Shown piece after piece: positions 1 through 7,251 of a stretch of 28,508 nucleotides of DNA. The notes beneath the pieces are model-generated. The model was not told the DNA's origin. It was given only the letters and a program-made list of their open reading frames with translations, and ran no database searches. Numbering within the stretch: position 1 is the stretch's first letter; every line of letters starts with the position of its first letter. Location: positions 1 to 28,508 of the forward strand of contig QKII01000109.1 of NCBI GenBank assembly GCA_003249625.1. Direction: 5' to 3'. The stretch is from Propionivibrio sp. (GTDB taxonomy: Bacteria > Pseudomonadota > Gammaproteobacteria > Burkholderiales > Rhodocyclaceae). The position numbers and the translations under genes are program-made.

Positions 1-437
1 CTGGCCATTTCAGCAGATACGGGCACCTTGTGGCCGCGTGCGTACATGCACTGAATGTAGGCGTTGTCGTATTGGCGCTGTGTGCCGTAGGCCGAGCGTT
101 GTCCGGTTTCCGATCCGGCGACGGTTCCAATGATCAAACCGGTACCGGCGCCAACGCCTGCGCCGCTCCTGCCACCGATCGCGGCACCGGCTACCGCTCC
201 AACCGCCGTGCCGAGCGCCGCACTGCGTACTGTCGCGTCGCCGGAGGCTTTTTCCGCGGTCATGCCGCCGATCTGCTGAAACGCATAGCGCTGACACTCT
301 GCGTCGTCGAAACGGAACTGCTGGAATGTTTTGCCCGTGCCGGGCAAGGCCAATTTGCTTGGACCGGTGGGAATGCTCGTGCAACCTCCGAGGGCGACGA
401 TTGCAACCAGTCCGAATGTGGCGTGGATCCTTTTCAT
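1..437 (-). CDS. Glycine-zipper outer-envelope lipoprotein (C-terminus beyond window)
   Basis: This open frame runs off the left edge, so about 145 N-terminal codons are visible. The start at 437 is chosen because GGGAG lies about 7 bases upstream; an in-frame ATG at 443 would sit too close to that site. The N-terminus is a lipoprotein signal with lipobox LGGC (Cys19), so export and lipidation are expected. A glycine zipper follows in the middle, with repeated GxxxG spacing (GTAVGAVAGAAIGG and GAGVGAGTGLIIG), and then the segment AYIQCMYARGHKVPV. This layout fits the YMGG-like glycine-zipper family, whose members sit in or at the outer membrane. It lies 23 bp behind the secreted Pro/Tyr-rich gene on the same strand, so the two may be cotranscribed. 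The exact role is unknown. Confidence 0.8.
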   Translation of the reverse strand, partial: MKRIHATFGLVAIVALGGCTSIPTGPSKLALPGTGKTFQQFRFDDAECQRYAFQQIGGMTAEKASGDATVRSAALGTAVGAVAGAAIGGRSGAGVGAGTGLIIGTVAGSETGQRSAYGTQRQYDNAYIQCMYARGHKVPVSAEMA

Positions 438-460
438 GATCATTCTCCCGATTTTCAGCG

Positions 461-814
461 CTATTGTGGCCTTGGCAGAACCTTCAGCCAGCCATTGGGG
501 CACACACGCACGTCGGGATAGTAACCTTCGGGAGACTGACAGTAATACCAGTAGCCGGCAGGCGCGACCGCTTCCGTGGCCGGCGATTGCTCGATGTAGA
601 CGGGCGGTGCAGGGCGTTCGATCACGACCGGTGGATAGTATGGTGGATAGTAGTAAGGGGCCGGGTAATACCACGGCCCCCAGACCGGGCCGACGACAAT
701 ACCGACGCCAACACTGCTGTGACGATGGACGCGGTCAGCAACGGCATCGCCGACGGCGCCAATTCCGAGCAGGAAAACCATGGCGGCGGATAGCACATTC
801 TTTATCTGAGACAT
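461..814 (-). CDS. Secreted Pro/Tyr-rich small protein
   Basis: A 117-residue protein. The frame is open further upstream to 958, but the Met at 814 is the natural start because a signal peptide begins there: MSQIKNVLSAAMVFLLGIGA, with likely cleavage after AVA near residue 26. The mature part begins RVHRHSS, then has a low-complexity segment rich in Pro and Tyr (WYYPAPYYYPPYYPP), and ends in a compact domain with two cysteines (YYCQSPEGYYPDVRVCPNGW). That tail recurs in small exported proteins of betaproteobacteria, usually unnamed. The two cysteines could form a disulphide in the periplasm. The ribosome-binding site is weak. The glycine-zipper lipoprotein gene follows after 23 bp. Function unknown; probably an envelope protein. 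Confidence 0.75.
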   Translation of the reverse strand: MSQIKNVLSAAMVFLLGIGAVGDAVADRVHRHSSVGVGIVVGPVWGPWYYPAPYYYPPYYPPVVIERPAPPVYIEQSPATEAVAPAGYWYYCQSPEGYYPDVRVCPNGWLKVLPRPQ

Positions 815-988
815 CTTTGCATACTCAAGAAAATTTGTTTCCGAATTGCCGGTGTATCCGGCGAGACACATATTTTGATCCGATAATCGCCGGTCGGCAG
901 CGTTAAGCGCGAGATGTTTGTAACGATATGTTTCGATTGAAGTGCCAGATTCGTACATCGGAGTCTCAAAACTCAGGTGCCGAATTAA

Positions 989-1017
989 TTGACCGTACGC
1001 TAGGCTTGTGGTTAAAT
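989..1017 (+). promoter_or_regulatory. Sigma-70 promoter of the tRNA-Val gene
   Basis: TTGACC (989-994) and TTAAAT (1012-1017) are separated by exactly 17 bp. A GC-rich stretch (CTCGCGCC) follows before the tRNA at 1032. GC-rich discriminators of this kind are usual in stable-RNA promoters under stringent control; that control is inferred, not seen. Confidence 0.7.
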
Positions 1018-1031
1018 CTCGCGCCTCTAAC

Positions 1032-1106
1032 GGGCAGTTAGCTCAGCGGTAGAGCACCGCCTTCACACGGCGGGGGTCACTGGTTCGATCCCAGTACTGC
1101 CCACCA
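1032..1106 (+). tRNA. tRNA-Val (anticodon CAC)
   Basis: A full cloverleaf can be folded by eye. The acceptor stem is GGGCAGT/ACTGCCC, the D stem GCTC/GAGC, the anticodon stem CCGCC/GGCGG around loop TTCACAC (anticodon CAC, reading GUG), and the T arm ACTGG-TTCGATC-CCAGT. The discriminator A is followed by an encoded CCA (1104-1106). It has its own promoter at 989-1017 and terminator at 1123-1148, so it is a single-gene unit. Confidence 0.97.
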
Positions 1107-1122
1107 ATAGAATCAAACACTT

Positions 1123-1148
1123 AGGCCATCCAATAGGGTGGCCTTTTT
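1123..1148 (+). terminator. Rho-independent terminator of tRNA-Val
   Basis: A 9-bp stem, AGGCCATCC with GGGTGGCCT (one G-U pair), closes a four-base AATA loop and runs into five Ts. It starts 16 bp after the tRNA CCA end. Confidence 0.9.
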
Positions 1149-1376
1149 GTTGCCTGAAACAAACTGTGAAACAGCGATCTTTGATTTAACGGGGAAAAGT
1201 CGCTGTTCTCGCTCTACCTTCGCTGCAGCTGCGACAGAACATGGGGATTCGAGCGAACGCTCAATCAGCTTGGCTGACACGTACAAATACATTAAAGCGA
1301 GGAAGAATGTTTCTTACGCTTCTATTCGCATTCAGCGTGTGCCAAGGGCAGTGGGCCCGATGCCGATGAGCGCGGA

Positions 1377-1754
1377 TTAGCCAGGTTTGGGAATGGGCGC
1401 ACTTGTAGGCGTGTAATCGCCAAAGGCTTTTAGCTTATATAGCCAATCTTCTAAATCGTTGAGATACGCCATAGCAAAGACAAATAATGTGGCGAAGTTT
1501 TTCCGTGATCAATAGATCGGTGGGTAGGTGGTTTCTACTTTGTTCCCTGTTGCCCTAAACGAATAAGACATGTCGGACATGCGCCCTGTCGCCATGATCG
1601 TGGCGACAGTCCCGCCGATCCGTTCTGTTAATTTCTTCCTGCTCGACTTCAGCTTCCAAGCGGTGTCTGTCATCTTGGTAATGTTGGCGCCATCCAGCGC
1701 AGGACGGGGTGCTAGCTTCGGTAGCCGAAGCCAGTCGATCGGGCCCTTTTGTTT
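1377..1754 (-). pseudogene. Decayed reading frame with one in-frame TGA
   Basis: On the minus strand the frame from 1754 to the TAA at 1379-1377 stays open for 126 codons except for a single TGA at 1511-1509. The translation looks protein-like on both sides of that stop: IDWLRLPKLAPRPALDGAN and MTDTAWKLKSSRKK before it, FAMAYLNDLEDWLYKLKAFG and TPTSAPIPKPG after it. No start codon with a ribosome-binding site is present, and another TGA closes the frame at 1757-1755. This suggests a truncated, inactivated gene. The family is not recognised. A 54-residue ORF starting at the Met of MTDTAW could in principle still be made. Confidence 0.35.
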
Positions 1755-1761
1755 TCAATCG

Positions 1762-1804
1762 GTGAAATTTATCGATTAAAAGAAATAATCGATTGGACGC
1801 TATG
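1762..1804 (+). promoter_or_regulatory. Conserved operator-like element upstream of tctC (copy A)
   Basis: Positions 1762-1797 match 8487-8522 at 29 of 36 positions without gaps. The shared blocks are GTGAAATT at the left and AATCGATTGGA at the right. In this copy a 7-bp inverted repeat (ATCGATT at 1771-1777, AATCGAT at 1787-1793) lies inside. After three variable bases both copies carry TATG, which could be part of a -10 element. The element ends 87 bp before the tctC start. A dyad placed next to a promoter fits a LysR-type activator site; the encoded LysR protein at 7252-8151 is the obvious candidate, by inference. Confidence 0.55.
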
Positions 1805-1884
1805 AATCATAGTCCCGATGATGCGTCACACGCGGATCGAGCTAAGGGGTTCGATGCCGTAATAACCATAGACAGGAGGTTCCG

Positions 1885-2838
1885 ATGAAACTACTCAAGG
1901 CAGCCGTTGCCACGCTTGCAGTGACTCTCTGCGCAACACCTTCCTTCGCCGCAGATGATTCCTATCCAACCAAGGAAATCAATATTGTCATCGGCTTCGC
2001 TGCCGGAGGCGGTACCGACGCAATGGCTAGGCTGATGGCACCCTACATCGAAAAAAATCTGAAGGGTGCAAAAATCGTCGTGAAGAATGTTCCTGGCGCG
2101 GGCGGATTGATTGCACTTACGCAAGCAGCGAAGGCGAAGCCCGATGGTTATACGATTACTAGTTTTTCTCTGCCTGGCTCAGTGGCGCGGACCAAGGACA
2201 GGAAGACAGAATACAGCGTGAATAGCTTTACTTACTTGGCAAACGTCGCAAATGACCCGAACGTCGTTGTGGTCAACAAAGCCTCGGATATGAACTCCCT
2301 GGCGGACCTCGTGAAGAAAGCCAAAAAAAGTCCTCTGACGGTGGCGATGTCAACCTTGGGTGGTGACAAGCAGTTCGCCATGATGGCGCTGGAAGAGCAG
2401 GGCGGAATTCATTTTGATTATGTTCCGTTCAAAGGATCTGCGCCCGCGAGAACCGCGGTTATGGGCGGGCACGTGGACGTGGTTGCAATGAGTCTCAGCG
2501 AGGTGATCGGCTTTGAAGAGGAACTGAAGGTTCTTGGCGTGATGCAGGATGAGCGCTCGCCATATGCCCCGAAAATCCCGACGGCCAAGGAACAGGGTTT
2601 CAATATCGTGATGGGCTCCATGCGCGGGTACGTGGCGCCAGCAGGACTGCCAGCCGACATTCGCGACAAACTGATCAAGGCGTTCAAAGCAGCTTACGAA
2701 GATCCTGATTTCCAAAAGTCGATGAAGGATTCGGGCACCCCGTTGCAGTTCGTCGCCGGGAAGGATTACGAAGATTTGGCGAAACAGCAAGATGCTGTAG
2801 CCGCGAAGATCTGGCAAACCACGCCCTGGACAAAATAG
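1885..2838 (+). CDS. tctC: TctC/Bug-family periplasmic solute-binding protein, first copy
   Basis: A 317-residue periplasmic binding protein for the tripartite tricarboxylate transporter (TTT). It would capture an organic acid and deliver it to TctA/TctB. A Sec signal peptide (residues 1-22, ending PSFA) precedes the mature start ADDSYP. Family signatures are IVIGFAAGGGTDAMAR near the N-terminus, VKNVPGAGG, PDGYT, the VPFKGSAPARTAVMGGHVD segment, and KIPTAKEQG near the C-terminus. Length is normal for the family. The start is fixed by AGGAGG ending 5 bases before the ATG. It is the first gene of a unit tctC-tctC-tctB-tctA, with a conserved element just upstream. Bug proteins bind many carboxylates (citrate, aromatic acids, amino acids), so the ligand is not predictable. 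A second, divergent copy follows at 3097. Confidence 0.92.
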   Translation: MKLLKAAVATLAVTLCATPSFAADDSYPTKEINIVIGFAAGGGTDAMARLMAPYIEKNLKGAKIVVKNVPGAGGLIALTQAAKAKPDGYTITSFSLPGSVARTKDRKTEYSVNSFTYLANVANDPNVVVVNKASDMNSLADLVKKAKKSPLTVAMSTLGGDKQFAMMALEEQGGIHFDYVPFKGSAPARTAVMGGHVDVVAMSLSEVIGFEEELKVLGVMQDERSPYAPKIPTAKEQGFNIVMGSMRGYVAPAGLPADIRDKLIKAFKAAYEDPDFQKSMKDSGTPLQFVAGKDYEDLAKQQDAVAAKIWQTTPWTK

Positions 2839-2869
2839 CTATTTGAGACTGACGGCATGTGATTCACTG

Positions 2870-2934
2870 AATGCCGAAAAGCTATGCGGTTGTCCTGGAC
2901 TTTGAGTCGTGATGACGTGTTGCTTTTCGGCATT
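2870..2934. repeat. Perfect 13-bp inverted repeat between the two tctC genes
   Basis: AATGCCGAAAAGC (2870-2882) and GCTTTTCGGCATT (2922-2934) are exact reverse complements 39 bp apart. The pair lies 31 bp after the first tctC stop. No T-run of terminator quality follows (GTCTTTATT). It could stabilise the upstream mRNA end, weaken read-through, or be a small mobile-repeat scar. Confidence 0.5.
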
Positions 2935-3096
2935 GTCTTTATTGGGTGCTTCGTAACGGACAAACCATGAGTGCCAAACGAATGTGATGCGTGTTACGTA
3001 ACCAAGTCGTGCCATAAAAAAGAAAAAAGGGCGGTTTGATTGCCTCGATGGAAATCGAGTGCTTCAGGAAGTCTTCAATTTACGGAGGGTCAATTT

Positions 3097-4056
3097 ATGA
3101 AAATCAACACATCTGCACTTGTGGCCGGATTCGCACTGACGACGGCGCTAACCCCGCTCCTGGCGAGAGCCGAATTCCCCGACAAGCCGATCGCCGTCGT
3201 CGTTGGCTATGCAGCCGGTGGCGGCACGGACGTTCTCGCACGTACCGTTGCGCCTTACGTCGAGAAGTATCTCGGCGGCAATGCAAAACTGGTAATCAAG
3301 AACGTACCGGGCGCCGGGGGGCAGATCGGCTTTACTCAGGTCGCGAGTGCCGCGCCCGATGGTTACACCATCGGTACGTTCAACCTTCCTGCTGCGGCAG
3401 CGATGACCTATGACCGGAAGGCCGACTATACGATGGATAGCTTCACCTATCTGGTGAATATGGTGGAGGATCCGAGCACGCTGGTCGTGAACAAGGAAAG
3501 CCCGATCAAATCCGTCGCCGACTTGATCGCGGTCGCCCGCAAGGAGCCGGGTTCCATTACCGTCGGGTTGGCTTCTCTGGCCGGAAACGATCATTTTGCT
3601 GCACTGGAGTTCGCCAAGAGTGCTGGTGTCGAATTGGCGCTGGTACCGTTCAAGGGTGCCGCGCCGGCGCGCTCAGCGCTCATGGGCGGGCATGTCAAAT
3701 TGGGAACAATGGCTTTCAGCCAGACCAGCGGATTCGAAAACGAATTGCGCGTGATCGGTGTGTTCTCCGCTGAGCGTATGCCTCAGGCACCAACGATTCC
3801 CACAGTCAAGGAACAGGGCGTTAATGTCGAAATGGGGTCGCTCCGAGGGTTCGTCGGGCCAGCGGGCATTCCGCCTGAAATCGCCAAGAAGCTTACGGCA
3901 GCCTTCGAATCAGCGTTCGCGGACCCTTCGCTCAAAGCTGCTTTGGAGAAGCAGGGGGCGCCCTTGCGCATGCTTTCAGGCCCTGCGTATAAGGCGCTGA
4001 GTCATCAGCAGTCGGAGGTCGCCAAGGATATATGGACGCGGGTGCCGTGGAAATAA
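3097..4056 (+). CDS. tctC: TctC/Bug-family periplasmic solute-binding protein, second copy
   Basis: A 319-residue paralogue of the preceding protein. The frame is open from 3040, but the ATG at 3097 is chosen because GGAGG sits 8 bases upstream and a clean signal peptide begins there (residues 1-25, ending LLARA, mature start EFPDKP). Family motifs are VVVGYAAGGGTDVLAR, IKNVPGAGGQIGF, PDGYTIGTFNLP, VPFKGAAPARSALMGGHVK and TIPTVKEQG. The binding-loop sequences differ from copy one (AMTYDRKADYT against VARTKDRKTEYS), so the two may prefer different ligands. It lies 258 bp behind the first copy and 61 bp before tctB. It is probably the main binding partner of the membrane genes that follow. Confidence 0.92.
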   Translation: MKINTSALVAGFALTTALTPLLARAEFPDKPIAVVVGYAAGGGTDVLARTVAPYVEKYLGGNAKLVIKNVPGAGGQIGFTQVASAAPDGYTIGTFNLPAAAAMTYDRKADYTMDSFTYLVNMVEDPSTLVVNKESPIKSVADLIAVARKEPGSITVGLASLAGNDHFAALEFAKSAGVELALVPFKGAAPARSALMGGHVKLGTMAFSQTSGFENELRVIGVFSAERMPQAPTIPTVKEQGVNVEMGSLRGFVGPAGIPPEIAKKLTAAFESAFADPSLKAALEKQGAPLRMLSGPAYKALSHQQSEVAKDIWTRVPWK

Positions 4057-4117
4057 TGCTGCCCACAACTTTTGCACAAGGTTTTTTTCGTTACTAAAAC
4101 AAGAGGAAAGAGAGAAA

Positions 4118-4576
4118 ATGAAGCCTGAGGTATCTGGCCGGCTATGGTCTGCTGACGCGACGGCAGGCGTCGTGTTGATCGGTGCAAGCGCCTATCTTCT
4201 GAATGATGCTTTTGGTATGCCGGGTGCGTCCCGCATGCTTCCTGTTGTCGTGCTCTGGATTGCCATTGTTTTATCGGTCAATCTGATCGTGGGAAGCATC
4301 CGGCGACGTATTAACGGGCAAGCGGCGAAGGCGTTTTTTGTCAACAAGAAACTCTTCTTTATCGCAGCCGCGATCGCTTGTGTTTACATGCCTTCGGTCG
4401 AACTCGTAGGGTTCTATACAGCGACCACGGTTCTCATCCCCCTGACCAGCTGGCTTTTCGGCTATCGCAATATCAAGGTCATTGCTGCCACGACATTGGG
4501 CTTTGTGGGTGGGATGTTGACGATCTTCACGGCTGTGATGAGCAGCAATTTTCCTGCTGAGTTCTTTCTCCGCTGA
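4118..4576 (+). CDS. tctB: TctB-family small membrane subunit of TTT transporter
   Basis: A 152-residue inner-membrane protein with four predicted membrane segments (about residues 14-30, 40-60, 75-110 as a long pair, and 120-146). This is the size and layout of TctB (DUF1468), the small subunit that partners TctA; its exact role in transport is unclear in the family. The start follows a purine-rich AGAGGAAAGAGAG site. Placed between tctC and tctA with 14 bp to tctA, it is clearly part of the same transcript. Identification rests on topology and position more than on sequence motifs, because TctB proteins diverge quickly. Confidence 0.85.
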   Translation: MKPEVSGRLWSADATAGVVLIGASAYLLNDAFGMPGASRMLPVVVLWIAIVLSVNLIVGSIRRRINGQAAKAFFVNKKLFFIAAAIACVYMPSVELVGFYTATTVLIPLTSWLFGYRNIKVIAATTLGFVGGMLTIFTAVMSSNFPAEFFLR

Positions 4577-4590
4577 ACGAAAGGTGAATC

Positions 4591-6120
4591 ATGTTTGAAC
4601 AACTGTTCAGTGCGCTTCCACAGGTTTTGGGCCTGTACAACTTCATCGCCGTAATTGTCGGTGTGATTGCCGGTATTCTGGTAGGAGCATTGCCAGGGCT
4701 AAGCGCCACAATGGCGATCTCCGTGCTCGTTCCCTTTACCTTCGGCATGGACCCGCTAGTGGCGTTGGGAATGATGGCGGGGATCTACAACGGCGCCATG
4801 TACGGCGGAGCGATTCCTGCCGTGCTGTTGCGTATACCAGGTACGCCAGCGGCGGTAGCAACGACCCTCGATGGCTATCCCATGGCGCAGGCCGGCAAGG
4901 GTGGATTCGGGCTGCAGGTTGCGTTGGTTTCTTCGGCCATCGGCTCGGTTGCGAGCGCCTTGGCGCTGATGCTTCTGGCGCCCCCGCTCGCTAAATTGAC
5001 GCTCATTTTCGGTCCGCCTGAAGTCTTCTGGATTGCGGTCTTCGGTCTGACAAGTATCGTCTTTCTGGTGGGAGGAAACGTTACGAAGGGCCTTCTGAGC
5101 GCCTGCTTCGGTGTTTTGCTCTCGCTGGTTGGAGCCGATTCGATCACGGGAAATGATCGATTTACCTGGGGCGACCTCCATCTGATTGACGGAATCAACG
5201 TCGTTGTCGTTCTGGTGGGGCTCTATGCGATGCCTCCCGCGATCTCCCTGCTCGAAGAAATGATGCCGGAAGCCACCAAGTCCTCGATGCGGCTTCGTAC
5301 CGAGAGCATTTGGAAGGCGCTCCCCAGCATGTTTGGCTTCTGGAAGACGTGGCTGCGTGGCTCGATTTACGGGATTCTGGTCGGTATCCTTCCTGGCGCG
5401 GGTGGGTCTATGGCCGCATTCCTCAACTATAACGAGACGCGGCGCAGTTCAAAAGATCCCGATAGCTTCGGCAAGGGCAATCCGGAGGGCATCGCGGCAT
5501 CGGAAGTGGCCAACAATGCCGATACCGCTGCGGCGATGATTCCCGCGCTGACGCTCGGTATTCCGGGTACCTCGGTTGCTGCCGTTATGCTCGGAGGCAT
5601 GATGATTCATGGCTTGCAGCCCGGTCCGATGCTGTTCCGCGAGCATCCGGATATCGTCTATGGGTTCATGTGGCAGTTCCTGGCCGCCGGGATCTTGCTG
5701 TTCTTCCTCGGGGGGTCCCTGGCGACGAATGCATTTGCGCAGGTATTGCGCCTGCCACGTCAGCTTCTCGGCCCGATCATCATGGCCTTGATGGTGGTTG
5801 GGGTGTTCATGATCCATGAATCCATGTTCGACGTGTATTTGATGCTCGGATTCGGCCTTATCGGCTACGCCATGGATCGCTTGAATTTCCCGATGGCCCC
5901 CGTCGTGTTAGGTCTGATTCTGGGTGAGTTTGCCGAAAGCAACTTGCGCCTGGCGTTACGCATGAGTCGCAACGACTGGACGATCCTGTGGAGCCGCCCG
6001 GTTTGCCAAGTCATCATCGCCTTTACGGTGTTCATCATCGTCTGGCCGATGATCAAGAAGATTATGGCGAACCGGAAGAGCAGGGGCAGCAATAATCTGG
6101 CGACTGAGGCGAAGAAGTAA
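4591..6120 (+). CDS. tctA: TctA-family large permease of TTT transporter
   Basis: A 509-residue integral membrane protein, the sodium- or proton-coupled permease of the TTT system. The two internal TctA repeats are both visible. The first is VGALPGLSATMAISVLVPFT followed by YNGAMYGGAIPAVLLRIPGT and DGYPMAQAGKGG. The second is GILPGAGGSMAAFLNYNETR with GNPEGIAASEVANNADTAA and IPALTLGIPGTSVAAVMLGG. These paired glycine-proline motifs are the family signature. The rest is about a dozen hydrophobic segments. A ribosome-binding site (AAAGGTG) lies before the ATG. It closes the transport part of the operon and is followed by an intrinsic terminator, yet the amidohydrolase gene only 94 bp further on has the same orientation. 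Confidence 0.95.
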   Translation: MFEQLFSALPQVLGLYNFIAVIVGVIAGILVGALPGLSATMAISVLVPFTFGMDPLVALGMMAGIYNGAMYGGAIPAVLLRIPGTPAAVATTLDGYPMAQAGKGGFGLQVALVSSAIGSVASALALMLLAPPLAKLTLIFGPPEVFWIAVFGLTSIVFLVGGNVTKGLLSACFGVLLSLVGADSITGNDRFTWGDLHLIDGINVVVVLVGLYAMPPAISLLEEMMPEATKSSMRLRTESIWKALPSMFGFWKTWLRGSIYGILVGILPGAGGSMAAFLNYNETRRSSKDPDSFGKGNPEGIAASEVANNADTAAAMIPALTLGIPGTSVAAVMLGGMMIHGLQPGPMLFREHPDIVYGFMWQFLAAGILLFFLGGSLATNAFAQVLRLPRQLLGPIIMALMVVGVFMIHESMFDVYLMLGFGLIGYAMDRLNFPMAPVVLGLILGEFAESNLRLALRMSRNDWTILWSRPVCQVIIAFTVFIIVWPMIKKIMANRKSRGSNNLATEAKK

Positions 6121-6141
6121 ATTCGACGAAAAACCAAGACC

Positions 6142-6185
6142 GCCGCGGGTTTGCATTGCGCTTGCAACGCTCGCGGCATTTTTTT
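6142..6185 (+). terminator. Intrinsic terminator after tctA
   Basis: GCCGCG (6142-6147) pairs with CGCGGC (6172-6177), with an inner TTGCA/TGCAA helix and a mismatched internal loop, followed by seven Ts (6179-6185). It lies 21 bp after the tctA stop. Because the next gene has no obvious promoter, partial read-through is likely. Confidence 0.75.
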
Positions 6186-6214
6186 CCGCAATTATCATCC
6201 TGGGGAGGATTGAA

Positions 6215-7171
6215 TTGAAAAAGCAATCAACAATTCGTAGTACTGCGGCGGCTGGAAAACTGCTTGTCCTGAGCGCCGCAACTTTGAGCCTTCTGGGCTG
6301 CGTTACCGTTGACTCCATGGGGCAGGCCGTTCCGTATTCAGCGGGTGTCGGCAAACCAACGATCACTGTGCCGCCCAACGCGACTGACACGCATCATCAT
6401 ATCTACGATTCCCGCTTCCCGGCCGACCCGAAGTCGACGCTGCGGCCGCCCGATGCGACGGTTGCCGACTACAAGCTGCTGCAGAAGCGGCTCGGTACCT
6501 CGCGCAACGTGATCGTGCAGCCATCGACCTACGGGGTGGATAACCGTGGGCTGATTGCTGCACTCAAAGCATTTGGTCCGGAAACAACCCGCGGTGTCGC
6601 CGTCGTCAATGACAAGGTTGCGGATGCAGAACTCAAGGAACTGAATGCCGCAGGCGTACGAGGCATACGCTTCAACTTGTCCGTACCCGGCGGGGCAACC
6701 ACTCTGGATATGGTCCTTCCGCTTTGTAAACGGATCAAGCCCATGGGGTGGCATATTCAGGTGGTTGCGAAGCCGGAGACGATTGCAGCGAACGCTGATA
6801 TCTGGAACAAGAGCTCGTGCCCGATCGTTTTCGATCATCTCGGGCACGTTACGGACTTGAACGATCCGGCGATGAATGTGATCGTGAAACTCATGCAGCA
6901 GAAAAAAGCGTGGGTGAAACTGTCCGGTGCTTACATTCGCTCCAAGGTGGGAGCACCCACCTACGCAGACAGAGCGCCGATCGCCAAGGCTTTCATCAAG
7001 GCAGCGCCGGATCAGGTGGTTTGGGGGAGCGACTGGCCGCATCCCACGTCCAAACTGGACAATAAACCGGATGACGCGATCCTGCTGAGTCTGCTGGGGG
7101 ATTGGGCTGGAAACGATGCCTTGATCAAGCGCATCCTGGTCGACAACCCGGCGAGACTTTACGGCTTCTGA
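6215..7171 (+). CDS. Exported lipoprotein amidohydrolase, pyrone-dicarboxylate lactonase type
   Basis: A 318-residue TIM-barrel hydrolase of the amidohydrolase-2 family that includes LigI (2-pyrone-4,6-dicarboxylate lactonase) and D-galactarolactone isomerase. The start is TTG at 6215, with GGGGAGG 6 bases upstream; no better start exists. The N-terminus is a lipoprotein signal with lipobox LLGC (Cys29), and Val at +2 would allow outer-membrane sorting, so the enzyme should be periplasmic. The catalytic part begins at DTHHHIYD (Asp58, His60, His62), then GVRGIRFNL, GWHIQV, IVFDHLGH and VWGSDWPHP, all in the usual order. It closely parallels the cytosolic paralogue at 14463. Coupled to the TTT operon, it may open or isomerise a lactone before or during uptake. 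The substrate is not known. Confidence 0.85.
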   Translation: MKKQSTIRSTAAAGKLLVLSAATLSLLGCVTVDSMGQAVPYSAGVGKPTITVPPNATDTHHHIYDSRFPADPKSTLRPPDATVADYKLLQKRLGTSRNVIVQPSTYGVDNRGLIAALKAFGPETTRGVAVVNDKVADAELKELNAAGVRGIRFNLSVPGGATTLDMVLPLCKRIKPMGWHIQVVAKPETIAANADIWNKSSCPIVFDHLGHVTDLNDPAMNVIVKLMQQKKAWVKLSGAYIRSKVGAPTYADRAPIAKAFIKAAPDQVVWGSDWPHPTSKLDNKPDDAILLSLLGDWAGNDALIKRILVDNPARLYGF

Positions 7172-7191
7172 TCGATTGGCGGGAAACGATG

Positions 7192-7218
7192 CAATGACTG
7201 GGTATCCTCCGGTCATTG
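7192..7218. terminator. Stem-loop between convergent genes
   Basis: CAATGACTGG (7192-7201) pairs with CCGGTCATTG (7209-7218) as a 10-bp stem with one wobble and a 7-base loop. It lies between the amidohydrolase and the convergent LysR gene. No T-run follows on either strand, so it may be an mRNA end structure rather than a true intrinsic terminator. Confidence 0.4.
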
Positions 7219-7251
7219 CTCGCTTCCCCGTCCATCGCCAGATTAAATCCG

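Larger units (their letters stand above)
1149..1884. other. Gene-poor interval between tRNA-Val and the TTT operon
   Basis: No intact gene of convincing composition is seen. The plus-strand frame at 1138-1380 starts inside the tRNA terminator and resembles no family. The interval holds a decayed minus-strand frame (1377-1754), a conserved regulatory element (1762-1804) and the leader of the first tctC gene. A gene-poor stretch beside a tRNA can be the scar of an old insertion, but no integrase and no repeat of the tRNA 3' end is visible. Confidence 0.5.

Noticed and set aside
1138..1380. Plus-strand 80-codon frame after tRNA-Val
   Set aside because: It starts inside the tRNA terminator, has no ribosome-binding site, and the translation resembles no protein family.
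1032..1900. Genomic island inserted at tRNA-Val
   Set aside because: No integrase gene and no second copy of the tRNA 3' end was found in the window; only the gene-poor gap suggests it.
6338..7216. Long minus-strand frame of 292 codons across the lipoprotein amidohydrolase
   Set aside because: It is antisense to a gene with intact catalytic motifs and shows no family features of its own.
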